Of a stretch of 48,628 nt of DNA, positions 18,571-27,281 are shown one piece after another (position 1 is the first letter of the stretch; every line of letters begins with the position of its first letter). The notes under the pieces were generated by a model. It ran no database searches, was not told the DNA's origin, and worked only from the letters and a program-made list of their open reading frames with translations. The translations under genes and the position numbers were made by a program. Origin of the DNA: Bacillota bacterium (GTDB lineage: Bacteria; Bacillota; Clostridia; Acetivibrionales; JANLFN01); the NCBI GenBank assembly GCA_023397675.1, contig JAEWTV010000014.1:1-48628 (forward strand), read 5' to 3'.

Positions 18571-19998
18571 CTAAACATTATAATACTGTTTTAAATACGA
18601 ACTTGTGAAACGGTAAAGCCGTTTTACACCTTCTTCAATTTCTTGCATATCAAGGTTTCCATAACCAAGTATTATCTTATTTCTGTTGTTTCCCTTATGG
18701 ATACAAAAGTTTTCTATGCTGTCTATTTCAACACCGTATTCAATAGATTTATGCCAGTCAATATAATTAAAGGCCTGCTGCATGAATTCAACCTTTATAT
18801 GCATTCCAGCTTCGTCTCCAAGTATAGCCGCATTGTTACCATAATATTCACGTACCATCGATGACAGAAAAGCTCTTCTTTTGGAATAAATATTTTTCAT
18901 CCTGTAAATATGTCGCTCGAGACAGCCGGTTCTTATAAATTCCGCCATTGCCTTCTGTTCTATGGTTGATGTACGCATATTAAGCCGTACTTTAACTCTT
19001 TTAAAACGGCTTATAAGTTCCCGAGGAACTATAAGGTACCCAAGCCTTAGTGAAGGCGCCATATTCTTACTGAAGGTTCCCGTATAAATTACCCTGGAAG
19101 GCGAAAGCACCTGAAGAGGCTGAATAGGGAGACCTTTAAATCGGAATTCGCTATCATAATCATCTTCAATAATAAATGCAGAATTTTTCTCCGCAATTTC
19201 TATCATCTGAAGTCTTCTTTTAATAGGAAGAATACTTCCGGTAGGAAACTGGTGTGAAGGTGTAAGTAAGGCAAGCTTAACTTCCTTTTCCTTCTGTAGT
19301 GACTCCGGACGCGCACCGTTACTGTCAACCTCCAGACAATTGATTTTATATCCCATCATTTTAAAAATGTCTTTTGTAAATTCCACCGACGGATCTTCAA
19401 TATATATAGAATTACATATCTCAAGAAAAACCTTTGCACAAAGTACAAATCCTTCCGATGAACCAGAAACTATTATTATCTGTTCTTCATCACAACGGAT
19501 TCCTTTAGTTCTGAGAAGATATTCTGAAAGTACTGAACGAAGTTCAAAAAAACCAAAAATATCATCATAATCAAGGTATTCTTCATTAATGTCCATAATA
19601 GCATTTTTCAGACATCTACTCCATGAATTCCTGGGAAACATACGTAATTCTGGTGTCCCATAAGCGAATTCAATTATATCCCTTTTGGAATCATTCGAAA
19701 CACTTACTGGTATAGACTGCCATGTATTCCGGTCATAGACTGGTTCGCCCTGTTCAAGGTTCCATGTTACATATGTACCAGAGCCAGTTCTGCTTTCAAG
19801 ATAACCTTCAGCTATAAGCTGTTCATAAACATCTATAACAATATTTCTTGAAACTCCCAGTTCTCCTGCGAGTTTCCTTGTTGAAGGAAGACGTTCATTG
19901 CCTGTCATTTTCCCAAGCTGAATAAGTGTTCTTAATTGTTCACAAAGCTGCCTTGTCAGGGATACGCCTGAGTTTGTTTCCAGTTTTATACCAAACAT
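18571..19998 (-). CDS. MocR/GabR-type transcriptional regulator
   Basis: This 475-residue protein is a fusion of an N-terminal GntR winged helix (about 10-80, with LPSTRKLAGELGVSRN and the wing RTGSGTYV) and a fold-type I aminotransferase-like domain (about 110-470). The PLP-binding lysine is visible in GTFSKNMAPSLRLGY and the cofactor aspartate region in DDYDSEFRF. MocR proteins sense PLP or amino acids and usually control the divergent gene, here the Fe-S aldo/keto reductase. Repeated AATTGG sites sit in the intergenic region. The effector and the regulated pathway cannot be read. ATG start. Confidence 0.92.
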   Translation of the reverse strand: MFGIKLETNSGVSLTRQLCEQLRTLIQLGKMTGNERLPSTRKLAGELGVSRNIVIDVYEQLIAEGYLESRTGSGTYVTWNLEQGEPVYDRNTWQSIPVSVSNDSKRDIIEFAYGTPELRMFPRNSWSRCLKNAIMDINEEYLDYDDIFGFFELRSVLSEYLLRTKGIRCDEEQIIIVSGSSEGFVLCAKVFLEICNSIYIEDPSVEFTKDIFKMMGYKINCLEVDSNGARPESLQKEKEVKLALLTPSHQFPTGSILPIKRRLQMIEIAEKNSAFIIEDDYDSEFRFKGLPIQPLQVLSPSRVIYTGTFSKNMAPSLRLGYLIVPRELISRFKRVKVRLNMRTSTIEQKAMAEFIRTGCLERHIYRMKNIYSKRRAFLSSMVREYYGNNAAILGDEAGMHIKVEFMQQAFNYIDWHKSIEYGVEIDSIENFCIHKGNNRNKIILGYGNLDMQEIEEGVKRLYRFTSSYLKQYYNV

Positions 19999-20007
19999 GT
20001 TACCTCA

Positions 20008-20072
20008 CAAATTGGCTCTAAATTATATTTACTAAATTGGTTCTTACGCAAACCAATTAATACTATTATAAT
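20008..20072. promoter_or_regulatory. Likely MocR operator with an overlapping promoter
   Basis: AAATTGGCTCT (20009-20019) and AAATTGGTTCT (20034-20044) are direct repeats with starts 25 bp apart. A perfect inverted repeat pairs AATTGGTT (20035-20042) with AACCAATT (20051-20058). TATAAT at 20067-20072 gives a plus-strand -10 with only a poor -35. Direct repeats upstream of a weak -35 suit activation by a MocR dimer. Confidence 0.55.
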
Positions 20073-20164
20073 TAATTGAAGAAAGAAGGTAAATAGCTTA
20101 CCTTTATTCAACAAAGTATTAAATAAGGTTATAATGGTTTTAACATTTGTGTTGGAGGTTGATT

Positions 20165-21307
20165 ATGAATTATAGACAATTCGGAAACACTGACTGGAAG
20201 GTATCTGCACTTGGTTTTGGATGCATGCGTTTTCCAATGACATCAGATGGCAAGGTAGATGAACCTGAGGCAATAAAAATGGTACATTATGCAATAGACA
20301 ATGGAGTTAATTACCTCGATACCGCTTATGGCTATCATGACGGAAACAGTGAAATTATAACAGGAAAAGCGTTAAAGGATGGTTACAGGGAAAAAGTAAG
20401 AATTGCAACGAAATGCCCCGTATGGCTGGTAAAAAAGCCAGAGGATTTTGAAACGCTTCTGGACGAACAGCTTGAAAAGCTTCAGATAGATTATATTGAT
20501 TACTATCTGCTTCATTCACTGTCACATGATTCATGGAATAACATTATCCTTAAACATAATGTTCTGGCACAAGCTGAAGAGGCCAAAAAGAAAGGGAAAA
20601 TCAAGCATATAGGTTTTTCGTTCCATGACACGCCTGAAGCATTTAATGAAGTAATTGATGGATATGACAAATGGGAGTTATGCCAGATTCAGTACAATTA
20701 TCTGGACACAAATAATCAGGCAGGAACAAATGGATTGAAATATGCGGCTTCAAAAGGAATTCCAGTGGTAATAATGGAACCTTTGCGCGGAGGAAAGCTT
20801 GCAAACCCTCCTAAAGATATAATAGAAATTCTTGATTCAGAAGGTTTAACCCCACCATATGACTGTGCACTTCAGTGGCTGTGGGATCAGCCTGAAGTAT
20901 CTGTTGTATTGAGTGGAATGAGTTCAATGAAGCAGTTGGAGGACAATATAGCTTCTGCAAATAAATCAGCAGTGGGGTCAATGACAGCCAGTCAAAAGGC
21001 AGCTTTAGTAAAAGTAAAAGAAGCATATGAAGCAAGAGCTGCAATCCCATGTACAAGGTGCAACTATTGTATGCCTTGCCCTAATAATATAAATATTCCC
21101 TGGAATTTTGAATTGTACAATGATGGTAAAATACATAATGATGTAGAAAGTTCAAGATTTTCATATATTCGCTTTATGGATGAAAAGTTCAGAGCAAGCA
21201 AATGTATTGAATGCAGAATCTGCGAAGAAAAATGCCCTCAGAAAATAGCAATTAGCGAATGGATGCCCAAAGTACACAGCGTCCTTGGAGAAAACAATCC
21301 TTATTAA
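20165..21307 (+). CDS. Aldo/keto reductase with C-terminal 2[4Fe-4S] motifs
   Basis: This 380-residue protein has an AKR barrel (about 1-270) with the catalytic D and Y in NYLDTAYGYHDG, the lysine in RIATKCP and the histidine in LLHSL. The C-terminus adds two ferredoxin-like cysteine clusters, C-x2-C-x2-C-x2-C-P near residue 297 and C-x2-C-x2-C-x3-C-P near residue 352. This architecture is common in anaerobes, where electrons likely come from or go to an Fe-S partner. I chose ATG 20165 with GGAGG seven bases upstream over the TTG at 20147, which precedes that site. It is divergent from the MocR gene, its likely regulator, and ends in a clean terminator. The substrate is unknown. Confidence 0.9.
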   Translation: MNYRQFGNTDWKVSALGFGCMRFPMTSDGKVDEPEAIKMVHYAIDNGVNYLDTAYGYHDGNSEIITGKALKDGYREKVRIATKCPVWLVKKPEDFETLLDEQLEKLQIDYIDYYLLHSLSHDSWNNIILKHNVLAQAEEAKKKGKIKHIGFSFHDTPEAFNEVIDGYDKWELCQIQYNYLDTNNQAGTNGLKYAASKGIPVVIMEPLRGGKLANPPKDIIEILDSEGLTPPYDCALQWLWDQPEVSVVLSGMSSMKQLEDNIASANKSAVGSMTASQKAALVKVKEAYEARAAIPCTRCNYCMPCPNNINIPWNFELYNDGKIHNDVESSRFSYIRFMDEKFRASKCIECRICEEKCPQKIAISEWMPKVHSVLGENNPY

Positions 21308-21320
21308 TCTATATATAGTC

Positions 21321-21348
21321 AAAGGGGCTTATGCCCCTTTTTTCTTTT
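21321..21348 (+). terminator. Intrinsic terminator of the aldo/keto reductase gene
   Basis: AAAGGGGC (21321-21328) pairs perfectly with GCCCCTTT (21333-21340) around a four-base loop, followed by a T-rich tail. It abuts the convergent stop of the MutS-like gene and may help stop that transcript too. Confidence 0.85.
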
Positions 21349-23146
21349 ATATATCAATTCCAGCCATTCTCATAAGATACGTAGCGTTACGGGTATCTGA
21401 CACCCCAGTTCTCAGCTTGTAGTCAAAGTAAATTTTATCATCCTTATAGTACTCCCGGAAGTGATAATTCCTTATTACATCGTTACTTGTCTCCAAATCA
21501 CAAAGCTCAAGGTCATGAGTTGATACAAGGCCTATTGAATTTGTAGTGCCAAGCTTTTTTATAAGAACTCTTGCGCCTTCATGCCTATCTTTTGAGTTTG
21601 TACCCTTAAATATTTCATCCAACAGGAAAAATATGCTTTCTCCCCTTGAAGCAGCTTTTACAATAGTCTTTATTCTTAATAATTCTGCATAAAATGATGA
21701 AATATTTTTACCAAGGTTATCACTGATTCGCATACAGGTATATATATTCATTATAGAACATTTAAAATATCCGGCACAAACCGGTGCCCCGGCATAAGCT
21801 AGCACAAGATTGATTCCAGTAGTTCTGAGAAGAGTACTTTTACCTGACATGTTTGAGCCTGTAATCAAAAGAACCTTAGCCGGCTTCAATATACCAAGGT
21901 CATTACATACTCTTTCTTCACCAAGCAGCGGATGCCCCATTCCCTTGGTTTCCAATACCTGTCCCTTATCAAATATTTCAGGAACTGCCCATTCCGGATG
22001 GTCATGTCTTATTAGTGCAAGACTTGATAAGGCTTCAAATTTTCCTATTGCGGCAAACCAATTTTTCAGGTTAATACCAGTATATACCTTCCACCTTTCC
22101 AACGAAACCATGTTCTGATAATCCCAAAGGCTGAACAGGTTAAAAATCAGATAAAAATCACTATGCCTCAGGGATATGTAGCTTACTATCTTTGAAAGCT
22201 TATCAATTCCAAAGGAGGGCATTTTTCCATGTGCATCCGACATACCAGCAATCATTTCTGAAAGCATCGGTGATTTGAATTTCTGCTTTTCCATACGTTC
22301 TATCATTTTTGAATATACTTTAATATCATCTCTGTATCCAGCCGCAATAGACAGTGCCTTAATTCGCTCTTTTCTTCCTATTCTAAGCATTACAAGCTGT
22401 ATAAGCAGCGTCGCTGCCGGTATAAATAACGGCAAAAAGGATGAAGATAATGATATTATAAAGGAAACACAGGTAAATATGGGAAGAAGCCTTACCAGCC
22501 AGAATAGTTGCCTTCCTGTGTATCTGTCATTGTATTTCTCTGCCCAATTAATTATAGTATCCGGATTTTTCATAGCCTTTGAAGCCATTAAGGCTTCAGA
22601 CTGAAATCTCTGTCTCCATGCGGTTTTACCTGAAAGTTCAGAAATCGCCTGCTGTCTTTTAAATATTGTTTCAAGAGTATCGGGGCCCTCAGCCAGATAC
22701 GAATACAACGCTTTTCTACCAAGGTAGGTTTTTGCGGTATTTATAAGTTGAAAAAGAGAACCCTTGCCGAATATATCAAGATCATTGGAGTAATTATGCT
22801 CATTGTCTGAAAAATCTTCTCCGTTATCTTCAAACCCAATCCATTCTCCATTAACACGCTTAATAGAATCTTTATTAATATAGAATAGTACCTTTGCATA
22901 ATCCCTATTGTTTATTACTTTTGTGTGCAATACTATAAGGTAAAGAAAAAAGCCTATCCATATAATAAAGCCTGCTGCTGCAAAATAATAAAGTCCGGCA
23001 ATGCACAAAAATATAACCAAAGCTAGTCCTGCAACAAAAACAGCAAGTCTTATATTGCTTAATCTGTCTGCTGTTTTACAAAGCTTTTCCGAAAAATCTC
23101 TGAAGCGAGCAGCTCTTTTTTCATATTTATCAATTATCTTCTTCAA
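21347..23146 (-). CDS. Membrane-anchored MutS-family ATPase
   Basis: This 599-residue protein lacks the mismatch-recognition domain of MutS but ends in its ABC-type ATPase. Walker A is GSNMSGKST, Walker B is FLLDEIFKGTN, and the H-loop is STHDLE. Two hydrophobic helices near the N-terminus (about 32-75) and another pair in the middle (about 210-250) make it a predicted membrane protein. This group of stand-alone MutS-like proteins is annotated as DNA mismatch repair protein MutS in many Clostridia and Bacteroidetes, but a repair role is unproven. I set the start at TTG 23146, seven bases after AAGGAG. The longer reading to 23266 begins in an AT-rich promoter-like stretch. It is convergent with the aldo/keto reductase and apparently monocistronic. 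Confidence 0.85.
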   Translation of the reverse strand: MKKIIDKYEKRAARFRDFSEKLCKTADRLSNIRLAVFVAGLALVIFLCIAGLYYFAAAGFIIWIGFFLYLIVLHTKVINNRDYAKVLFYINKDSIKRVNGEWIGFEDNGEDFSDNEHNYSNDLDIFGKGSLFQLINTAKTYLGRKALYSYLAEGPDTLETIFKRQQAISELSGKTAWRQRFQSEALMASKAMKNPDTIINWAEKYNDRYTGRQLFWLVRLLPIFTCVSFIISLSSSFLPLFIPAATLLIQLVMLRIGRKERIKALSIAAGYRDDIKVYSKMIERMEKQKFKSPMLSEMIAGMSDAHGKMPSFGIDKLSKIVSYISLRHSDFYLIFNLFSLWDYQNMVSLERWKVYTGINLKNWFAAIGKFEALSSLALIRHDHPEWAVPEIFDKGQVLETKGMGHPLLGEERVCNDLGILKPAKVLLITGSNMSGKSTLLRTTGINLVLAYAGAPVCAGYFKCSIMNIYTCMRISDNLGKNISSFYAELLRIKTIVKAASRGESIFFLLDEIFKGTNSKDRHEGARVLIKKLGTTNSIGLVSTHDLELCDLETSNDVIRNYHFREYYKDDKIYFDYKLRTGVSDTRNATYLMRMAGIDI

Positions 23147-23442
23147 TGCAATACTCCTTAAATTAAATAAGCTTATATTATAATAACATATTTTTAATTC
23201 ACTATTAATTTCCACAATTATTATTGACACAAACAGTATCTTTTTTACAGTATAATAACATTGCAATTTAATCGGAAAATGAATACTTAGCAGTAATAAC
23301 CTGCATATTTATTGCTGTTAAAAAAATATCTACCAGTTGGTCATACATTCTATAATCCCTTAATATTAGGTGTTTCAAGTCATAATGTTAATTATGAAAA
23401 TATATTTATAATTTTTTCTAAAGAAATTATTGACATAGACTC

Positions 23443-23471
23443 TTGCATTATTGCATATGATTTGTTATAAT
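23443..23471 (+). promoter_or_regulatory. Candidate gdhA promoter
   Basis: TTGCAT (23443-23448) and a perfect TATAAT (23466-23471) are 17 bp apart. Transcription would start near 23478 and give a leader of about 260 nt. A TTGACA at 23430-23435 has no well-spaced -10. Confidence 0.5.
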
Positions 23472-23501
23472 TCGAAATATCTAATAATCTTCTTAAAAAA
23501 T

Positions 23502-23573
23502 CCCCAAACTTTTAAAAAATTTTTGGGGTATACAACGACGTATGCCGTACAAAATACGCGATGAAGTGTATTT
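23502..23573 (+). promoter_or_regulatory. Two hairpins in the gdhA leader
   Basis: CCCCAAA (23502-23508) pairs with TTTGGGG (23522-23528) and AAAATAC (about 23551-23557) pairs with GTATTTT (about 23567-23573). Neither is followed by a strong T-run, so they look like leader structure rather than terminators. Confidence 0.4.
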
Positions 23574-23736
23574 TAAAAAGTGTTAACACTGAGAATGCTT
23601 TTATTTGCTTTCTCCAAACACTATGTTTCATGTGTGCAATTTGCTTTATACATAATAAACTCTGGATTATTCTTAGGGTTATTTATTTATAATGCAATCA
23701 CAAATAAATTATTTTATTAAAATCAGGGGGTTTAAT

Positions 23737-25074
23737 ATGAAAATATTAGCTAACGTAATGGAACAAGTAATTAAAAGAAATCCTAACGAGCCTGAATTTC
23801 ACCAGGCTGTAAAGGAAGTCCTCGAATCACTGGAGCCTGTAGCAGAAAGACATCCTGAATGGGTTGCAGCAGGAATATTCGACAGAATAGTTGAACCTGA
23901 AAGACAGATCGTATTCAGAGTACCGTGGGTTGATGACAAGGGTAAGGTACAGGTTAACCGTGGTTATAGAATTCAGTTCAACAGTGCAATAGGTCCTTAC
24001 AAGGGTGGTTTAAGACTTCATCCTTCAGTAAACTTCAGTATCCTCAAATTCCTCGGTTTTGAACAGATCTTCAAAAATTCCTTAACAAGCCTTCCAATCG
24101 GTGGAGCTAAGGGCGGAAGTGATTTCGATCCTAAAGGAAAATCAGACAACGAAGTTATGAAATTCTGCCAGAGCTTTATGACAGAACTTTGCAAGCATAT
24201 AGGTCCTGATACTGATGTACCAGCAGGTGATATCGGAACAGGCGGAAGAGAAATCGGATTTATGTATGGTCAGTATAAGAGATTAAGAAATGAATTTACA
24301 GGCGTTCTTACCGGAAAAGGCCTTGAATGGGGCGGAAGTCTTGCAAGAACAGAAGCTACCGGTTACGGCCTCTGCTACTTCATGGATGAAGCTTTAAAAG
24401 CAAAGGGTAAAAGCTTCAAGGGTGCTACAGTAGTTGTTTCCGGTTCAGGAAACGTTGCAATATATGCTACAGAAAAGGTACATCAGCTTGGTGGTAAAGT
24501 AGTTGCATTAAGTGATTCAAATGGATACATTTATGATGCAGACGGAATCAAGCTTGATACAGTTAAAAAGCTTAAAGAAGTAGAAAGAAAGAGAATAAGC
24601 GAATATGTAAAATATCATCCAAATGCAAAATATACTGAAGGCTGTTCAGGAATTTGGTCCATTAAGTGTGATATCGCTCTTCCATCTGCTACACAGAATG
24701 AAATAGATGAAGAGTCAGCAAAGAAACTTGTTGCAAACGGTTGCTATGCTGTAGGTGAAGGTGCAAACATGCCTTCAACTCCTGAAGCTGTTGAAGTATA
24801 TCTTAAGAACAAGGTTATCTTTGGACCTGCAAAAGCAGCTAACGCAGGCGGAGTTGCAACATCAGCACTTGAAATGTGCCAGAACAGTGCAAGATATTCA
24901 TGGACATTCGAAGAAGTTGATGCAAAGCTTAAGGATATAATGGTTAACATATACAAAAATGCAAGTGAAGCCGCAAAAGAATACGGCCATGAGGATAATC
25001 TGGTTGTAGGCGCTAACATAGCAGGATTTATAAAAGTAGCAAAATCAATGTATGCACAAGGTATTGCATACTAA
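23737..25074 (+). CDS. gdhA: Glutamate dehydrogenase, hexameric
   Basis: This 445-residue enzyme catalyses 2-oxoglutarate + NH4+ + NAD(P)H to glutamate. YKGGLRLHPSVN, PIGGAKGGSDFDPKGKS (active-site lysines) and TGGREIGFMYGQY are conserved in the 50-kDa hexameric family, and GSGNVAIYA is the dinucleotide fold. I chose ATG 23737 because AGGGGG lies seven bases upstream and the protein then starts MKILANVMEQV, like its relatives. An ATG at 23692 lacks a site. NADPH versus NADH use cannot be fixed by eye. It is monocistronic with a tandem-hairpin end. With glnA next door it forms the ammonium-assimilation pair. Confidence 0.96.
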   Translation: MKILANVMEQVIKRNPNEPEFHQAVKEVLESLEPVAERHPEWVAAGIFDRIVEPERQIVFRVPWVDDKGKVQVNRGYRIQFNSAIGPYKGGLRLHPSVNFSILKFLGFEQIFKNSLTSLPIGGAKGGSDFDPKGKSDNEVMKFCQSFMTELCKHIGPDTDVPAGDIGTGGREIGFMYGQYKRLRNEFTGVLTGKGLEWGGSLARTEATGYGLCYFMDEALKAKGKSFKGATVVVSGSGNVAIYATEKVHQLGGKVVALSDSNGYIYDADGIKLDTVKKLKEVERKRISEYVKYHPNAKYTEGCSGIWSIKCDIALPSATQNEIDEESAKKLVANGCYAVGEGANMPSTPEAVEVYLKNKVIFGPAKAANAGGVATSALEMCQNSARYSWTFEEVDAKLKDIMVNIYKNASEAAKEYGHEDNLVVGANIAGFIKVAKSMYAQGIAY

Positions 25075-25095
25075 AATTGCAGTAATTCATAATCC

Positions 25096-25146
25096 TACCC
25101 CTGTATGAACATCATACAGGGGTAACCCCATTTTTGGGGATTTTTT
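25096..25146 (+). terminator. Tandem-hairpin terminator after gdhA
   Basis: A perfect 12-bp stem (25096-25107 with 25113-25124) is followed at once by a second stem, CCCCA (25126-25130) with TGGGG (25135-25139), and then six T. The second hairpin with its T-run is the classical terminator. Confidence 0.85.
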
Positions 25147-25337
25147 GGCATTAGGGACATGATGCTTATTAATATTTAATTCAACTTATGTAGATAGTAA
25201 ATTAAAAATCTGATAAAATGTAAGTATCAATTCAAGGTTTTTTGTCTGATAATATAAATGAATATAGCTTATTCCACTATAAGAAATAGGTAATTATTTT
25301 TTCAAAAGCAAGTAGATTTTTAGAAGGAGTGTTGTTT

Positions 25338-26672
25338 TTGGTCAATTATAAAAAGGAAGATATTATGAAAATTGCTTCCGAAAATGGCGTAAAATATATT
25401 TGTCTTCAATTTACCGACATTTTTGGTATTCTAAAGAATGTTGTTGTTACAATAGACCAGCTTGAAAGGGCATTGGACAACACATGCATGTTTGATGGTT
25501 CATCTATAGACGGTTTTGCCAGGATTGAAGAATCAGACATGTACTTAAACCCTGACCTTGATACTTTTTTGATATTCCCATGGGGTTCACACAACGGAAA
25601 AGTAGCAAGACTTATTTGTGACGTGTACACTCCTGACGGAGAACAATTTGAAGGTGATTCTAGATTAATATTGAAAAAAGCCATACAAAGGCTTAATGAT
25701 ATGGGCTACGATTCCTTCAATGTAGGTCCGGAGTGTGAATTTTTCCTTTTCCATACCGATGAAAAAGGAGAACCCACTACGCGGACCCAGGATAATGCGG
25801 GATATTTTGATCTTGGTCCTGTTGACCTTGGAGAAAATGCACGCCGTGATATGTGTGCTGTTCTTGAGGACATGGGTTTTGAAATAGAAGCATCCCACCA
25901 CGAAAACGCTCCAGGTCAGCATGAAATAGACTTTAAATATAAGGACGCTCTTGCTGTAGCCGATTGCATTCTAACCTTTAAACAAGTTGTTAAAACCGTT
26001 GCACAGAGAAACGGCTTATATGCAACCTTTATGCCAAAACCGATTATGGGAGTAAGTGGTTCGGGAATGCACACGAACCTGTCACTTTATAAAAATGGAA
26101 AGAATACATTTTATAATGATCAGGATCCGCAGCATTTAAGCCAGGAAGCTTATTGGTTCATAGGTGGCTTGCTTAAATACGCTACTGAAATATGTGCGGT
26201 AACCAATCCAACAATAAACTCATACAAACGACTTGTTCCAGGTCATGAAGCACCTGTATATATTGCATGGTCTGCCAAGAATAGGAGCCCCCTCATAAGG
26301 ATTCCGGCAGTTAACGGTGATTCGGTAAGAATAGAGTTCCGTTCACCTGACTGTGCATGCAACCCATATCTTGCGCTTGCACTTATATTAAACGCAGGTC
26401 TTGAAGGTATTAAAAATAAAATTATGCCTCCTGCCTCTGTTGATAAGAATATTTACTCACTGTCGCAGGAGCAGATAGATGAGATTGGTATAAAACGCCT
26501 TCCCGAAAATCTTTCAGAGGCTTTGAAGATTATGAGTAAAAGCAGCCTTGTAAAAGAAACTTTAGGGAATCATGTATTTGAAAAATTTATTGAAGCGAAA
26601 TCATCAGAATGGGATGAATACAGGAAAGTAGTTACAAGTTGGGAATTGGATCAGTACCTAACAAGATTTTAA
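25338..26672 (+). CDS. glnA: Glutamine synthetase, type I
   Basis: This enzyme makes glutamine from glutamate, ammonia and ATP. At 444 residues from TTG 25338 it equals the Bacillus GlnA length, and the start KYxxEDI-type opening (VNYKKEDIMKI) fits the family. AGAAGGAG at 25322-25329 gives an eight-base spacing. A GTG at 25329 lies inside that site. Visible motifs are the DGSSIDGF loop, ECEFFLF, the GSGMHTNLSL metal/ATP segment, and SYKRLVPGHEAPVYIAW. No adenylylation loop is apparent, as in GSI-alpha enzymes regulated by feedback. No glnR or nrgB gene is adjacent. The small cysteine-rich gene follows about 100 bp downstream with no clear terminator between. Confidence 0.96.
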   Translation: MVNYKKEDIMKIASENGVKYICLQFTDIFGILKNVVVTIDQLERALDNTCMFDGSSIDGFARIEESDMYLNPDLDTFLIFPWGSHNGKVARLICDVYTPDGEQFEGDSRLILKKAIQRLNDMGYDSFNVGPECEFFLFHTDEKGEPTTRTQDNAGYFDLGPVDLGENARRDMCAVLEDMGFEIEASHHENAPGQHEIDFKYKDALAVADCILTFKQVVKTVAQRNGLYATFMPKPIMGVSGSGMHTNLSLYKNGKNTFYNDQDPQHLSQEAYWFIGGLLKYATEICAVTNPTINSYKRLVPGHEAPVYIAWSAKNRSPLIRIPAVNGDSVRIEFRSPDCACNPYLALALILNAGLEGIKNKIMPPASVDKNIYSLSQEQIDEIGIKRLPENLSEALKIMSKSSLVKETLGNHVFEKFIEAKSSEWDEYRKVVTSWELDQYLTRF

Positions 26673-26770
26673 ATATTTATAAATAACATTAAAGTAAACA
26701 GTTAAAAATACAACTCAGAACAGTTTCATCAAAGGCGCTGAAGCTGTTGTACCCAATGGAGGGTTAGCTT

Positions 26771-26923
26771 ATGTATTTTAATGATTGCTATCTGTGCAAG
26801 TACCTTACTTTCTGTGAATCAGGTGACTCTGGCAACTATGTGTGTACAATTTCAGGTATAACACGTGGTTGCGCAGAGTTTTCAACTGACTGCCAGGATT
26901 ATTGCGAAGACCGCGAAGAATAG
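26771..26923 (+). CDS. Small cysteine-rich protein (50 residues)
   Basis: This short gene starts at ATG 26771 with GGAGGG at 26758-26763, an ideal ribosome site. Its 50 residues contain seven cysteines: C6, C9, C15, C25, C34, C41 and C45. C6-x2-C9 and C41-x3-C45 look like metal-ligand pairs. The rest is acidic, with no signal peptide and no membrane helix, so a cytoplasmic zinc or iron-sulfur mini-protein is the likeliest reading. It may be co-transcribed with glnA. A ten-bp stem (AACAGTTTCA at 26719-26728 with TGAAGCTGTT at 26739-26748) precedes the ribosome site. Its stop lies two bases from the convergent stop at 26926. I do not recognise its family. Confidence 0.7.
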   Translation: MYFNDCYLCKYLTFCESGDSGNYVCTISGITRGCAEFSTDCQDYCEDREE

Positions 26924-26925
26924 GA

Positions 26926-27267
26926 TTAGCCAAGATCCACTTCAAAGTCATAGATTCCTCCAAAGGTACTGTAATAAATTCTGTATGCAACTTTACCTTT
27001 TATTTTGTTTTGGTATTTGTTCTTTAAAGCAGACAGTATATCTCTTGGGGATTCACTGCAAATGATATTGCAATCAGTATCAAACCTGATTATAACATTA
27101 TTCTCTTCATCAGGTTGACTGACATACATTTTGTGCTTCATTAGCTCAGCTGTTGAATTCCATTTAATGAAGCTTTTTAAAGTGCTGTCTTTGCAAAGCA
27201 TTTCCTGTATGAATATATTTCTTGGCAGTTTAATGTACCCTCCTACAATGGAGTATTCAAGAATCAT
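26926..27267 (-). CDS. Conserved-looking unknown protein of the MoxR-VWA module
   Basis: This 113-residue protein has no motif I recognise. It is soluble, mixed alpha/beta in character, with a C-terminal strand-rich segment (AYRIYYSTFGGIYDFEVDLG) and no signal peptide. It follows the metallopeptidase/VWA gene by 14 bp on the same strand with its own AAGGTGG site, so it is the third gene of that unit and plausibly works with it, for example as an adaptor or substrate. Its stop is two bases from the convergent cysteine-rich small gene. Confidence 0.7.
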   Translation of the reverse strand: MILEYSIVGGYIKLPRNIFIQEMLCKDSTLKSFIKWNSTAELMKHKMYVSQPDEENNVIIRFDTDCNIICSESPRDILSALKNKYQNKIKGKVAYRIYYSTFGGIYDFEVDLG

Positions 27268-27281
27268 TTTATTCCACCTTA

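Larger units (their letters stand above)
23147..23736. other. 590-base gene-free region upstream of gdhA
   Basis: This long AT-rich spacer lies between the divergent MutS-like and gdhA genes. It holds at least two plus-strand promoter candidates: TTTACA-17-TTTAAT at 23244-23272 and TTGCAT-17-TATAAT at 23443-23471. It also has a 13-bp stem with two G-U pairs (TTAGCAGTAATAA near 23289 with TTATTGCTGTTAA near 23311) and two more hairpins nearer gdhA. A 43-codon reading frame at 23561-23692 lacks a ribosome site. I recognise no known riboswitch. Confidence 0.5.

Noticed and set aside
23223..23256. TTGACA and TATAAT near the MutS-like gene as a plus-strand promoter
   Set aside because: The spacing is 21 bp; the TTTACA-17-TTTAAT set in the same place is more plausible, though unproven.
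23561..23692. A 43-codon reading frame ending at an ATG in the gdhA leader, hydrophobic and Cys-containing
   Set aside because: No ribosome site precedes its ATG and the sequence looks like leader RNA; it could be an upstream peptide but there is no support.
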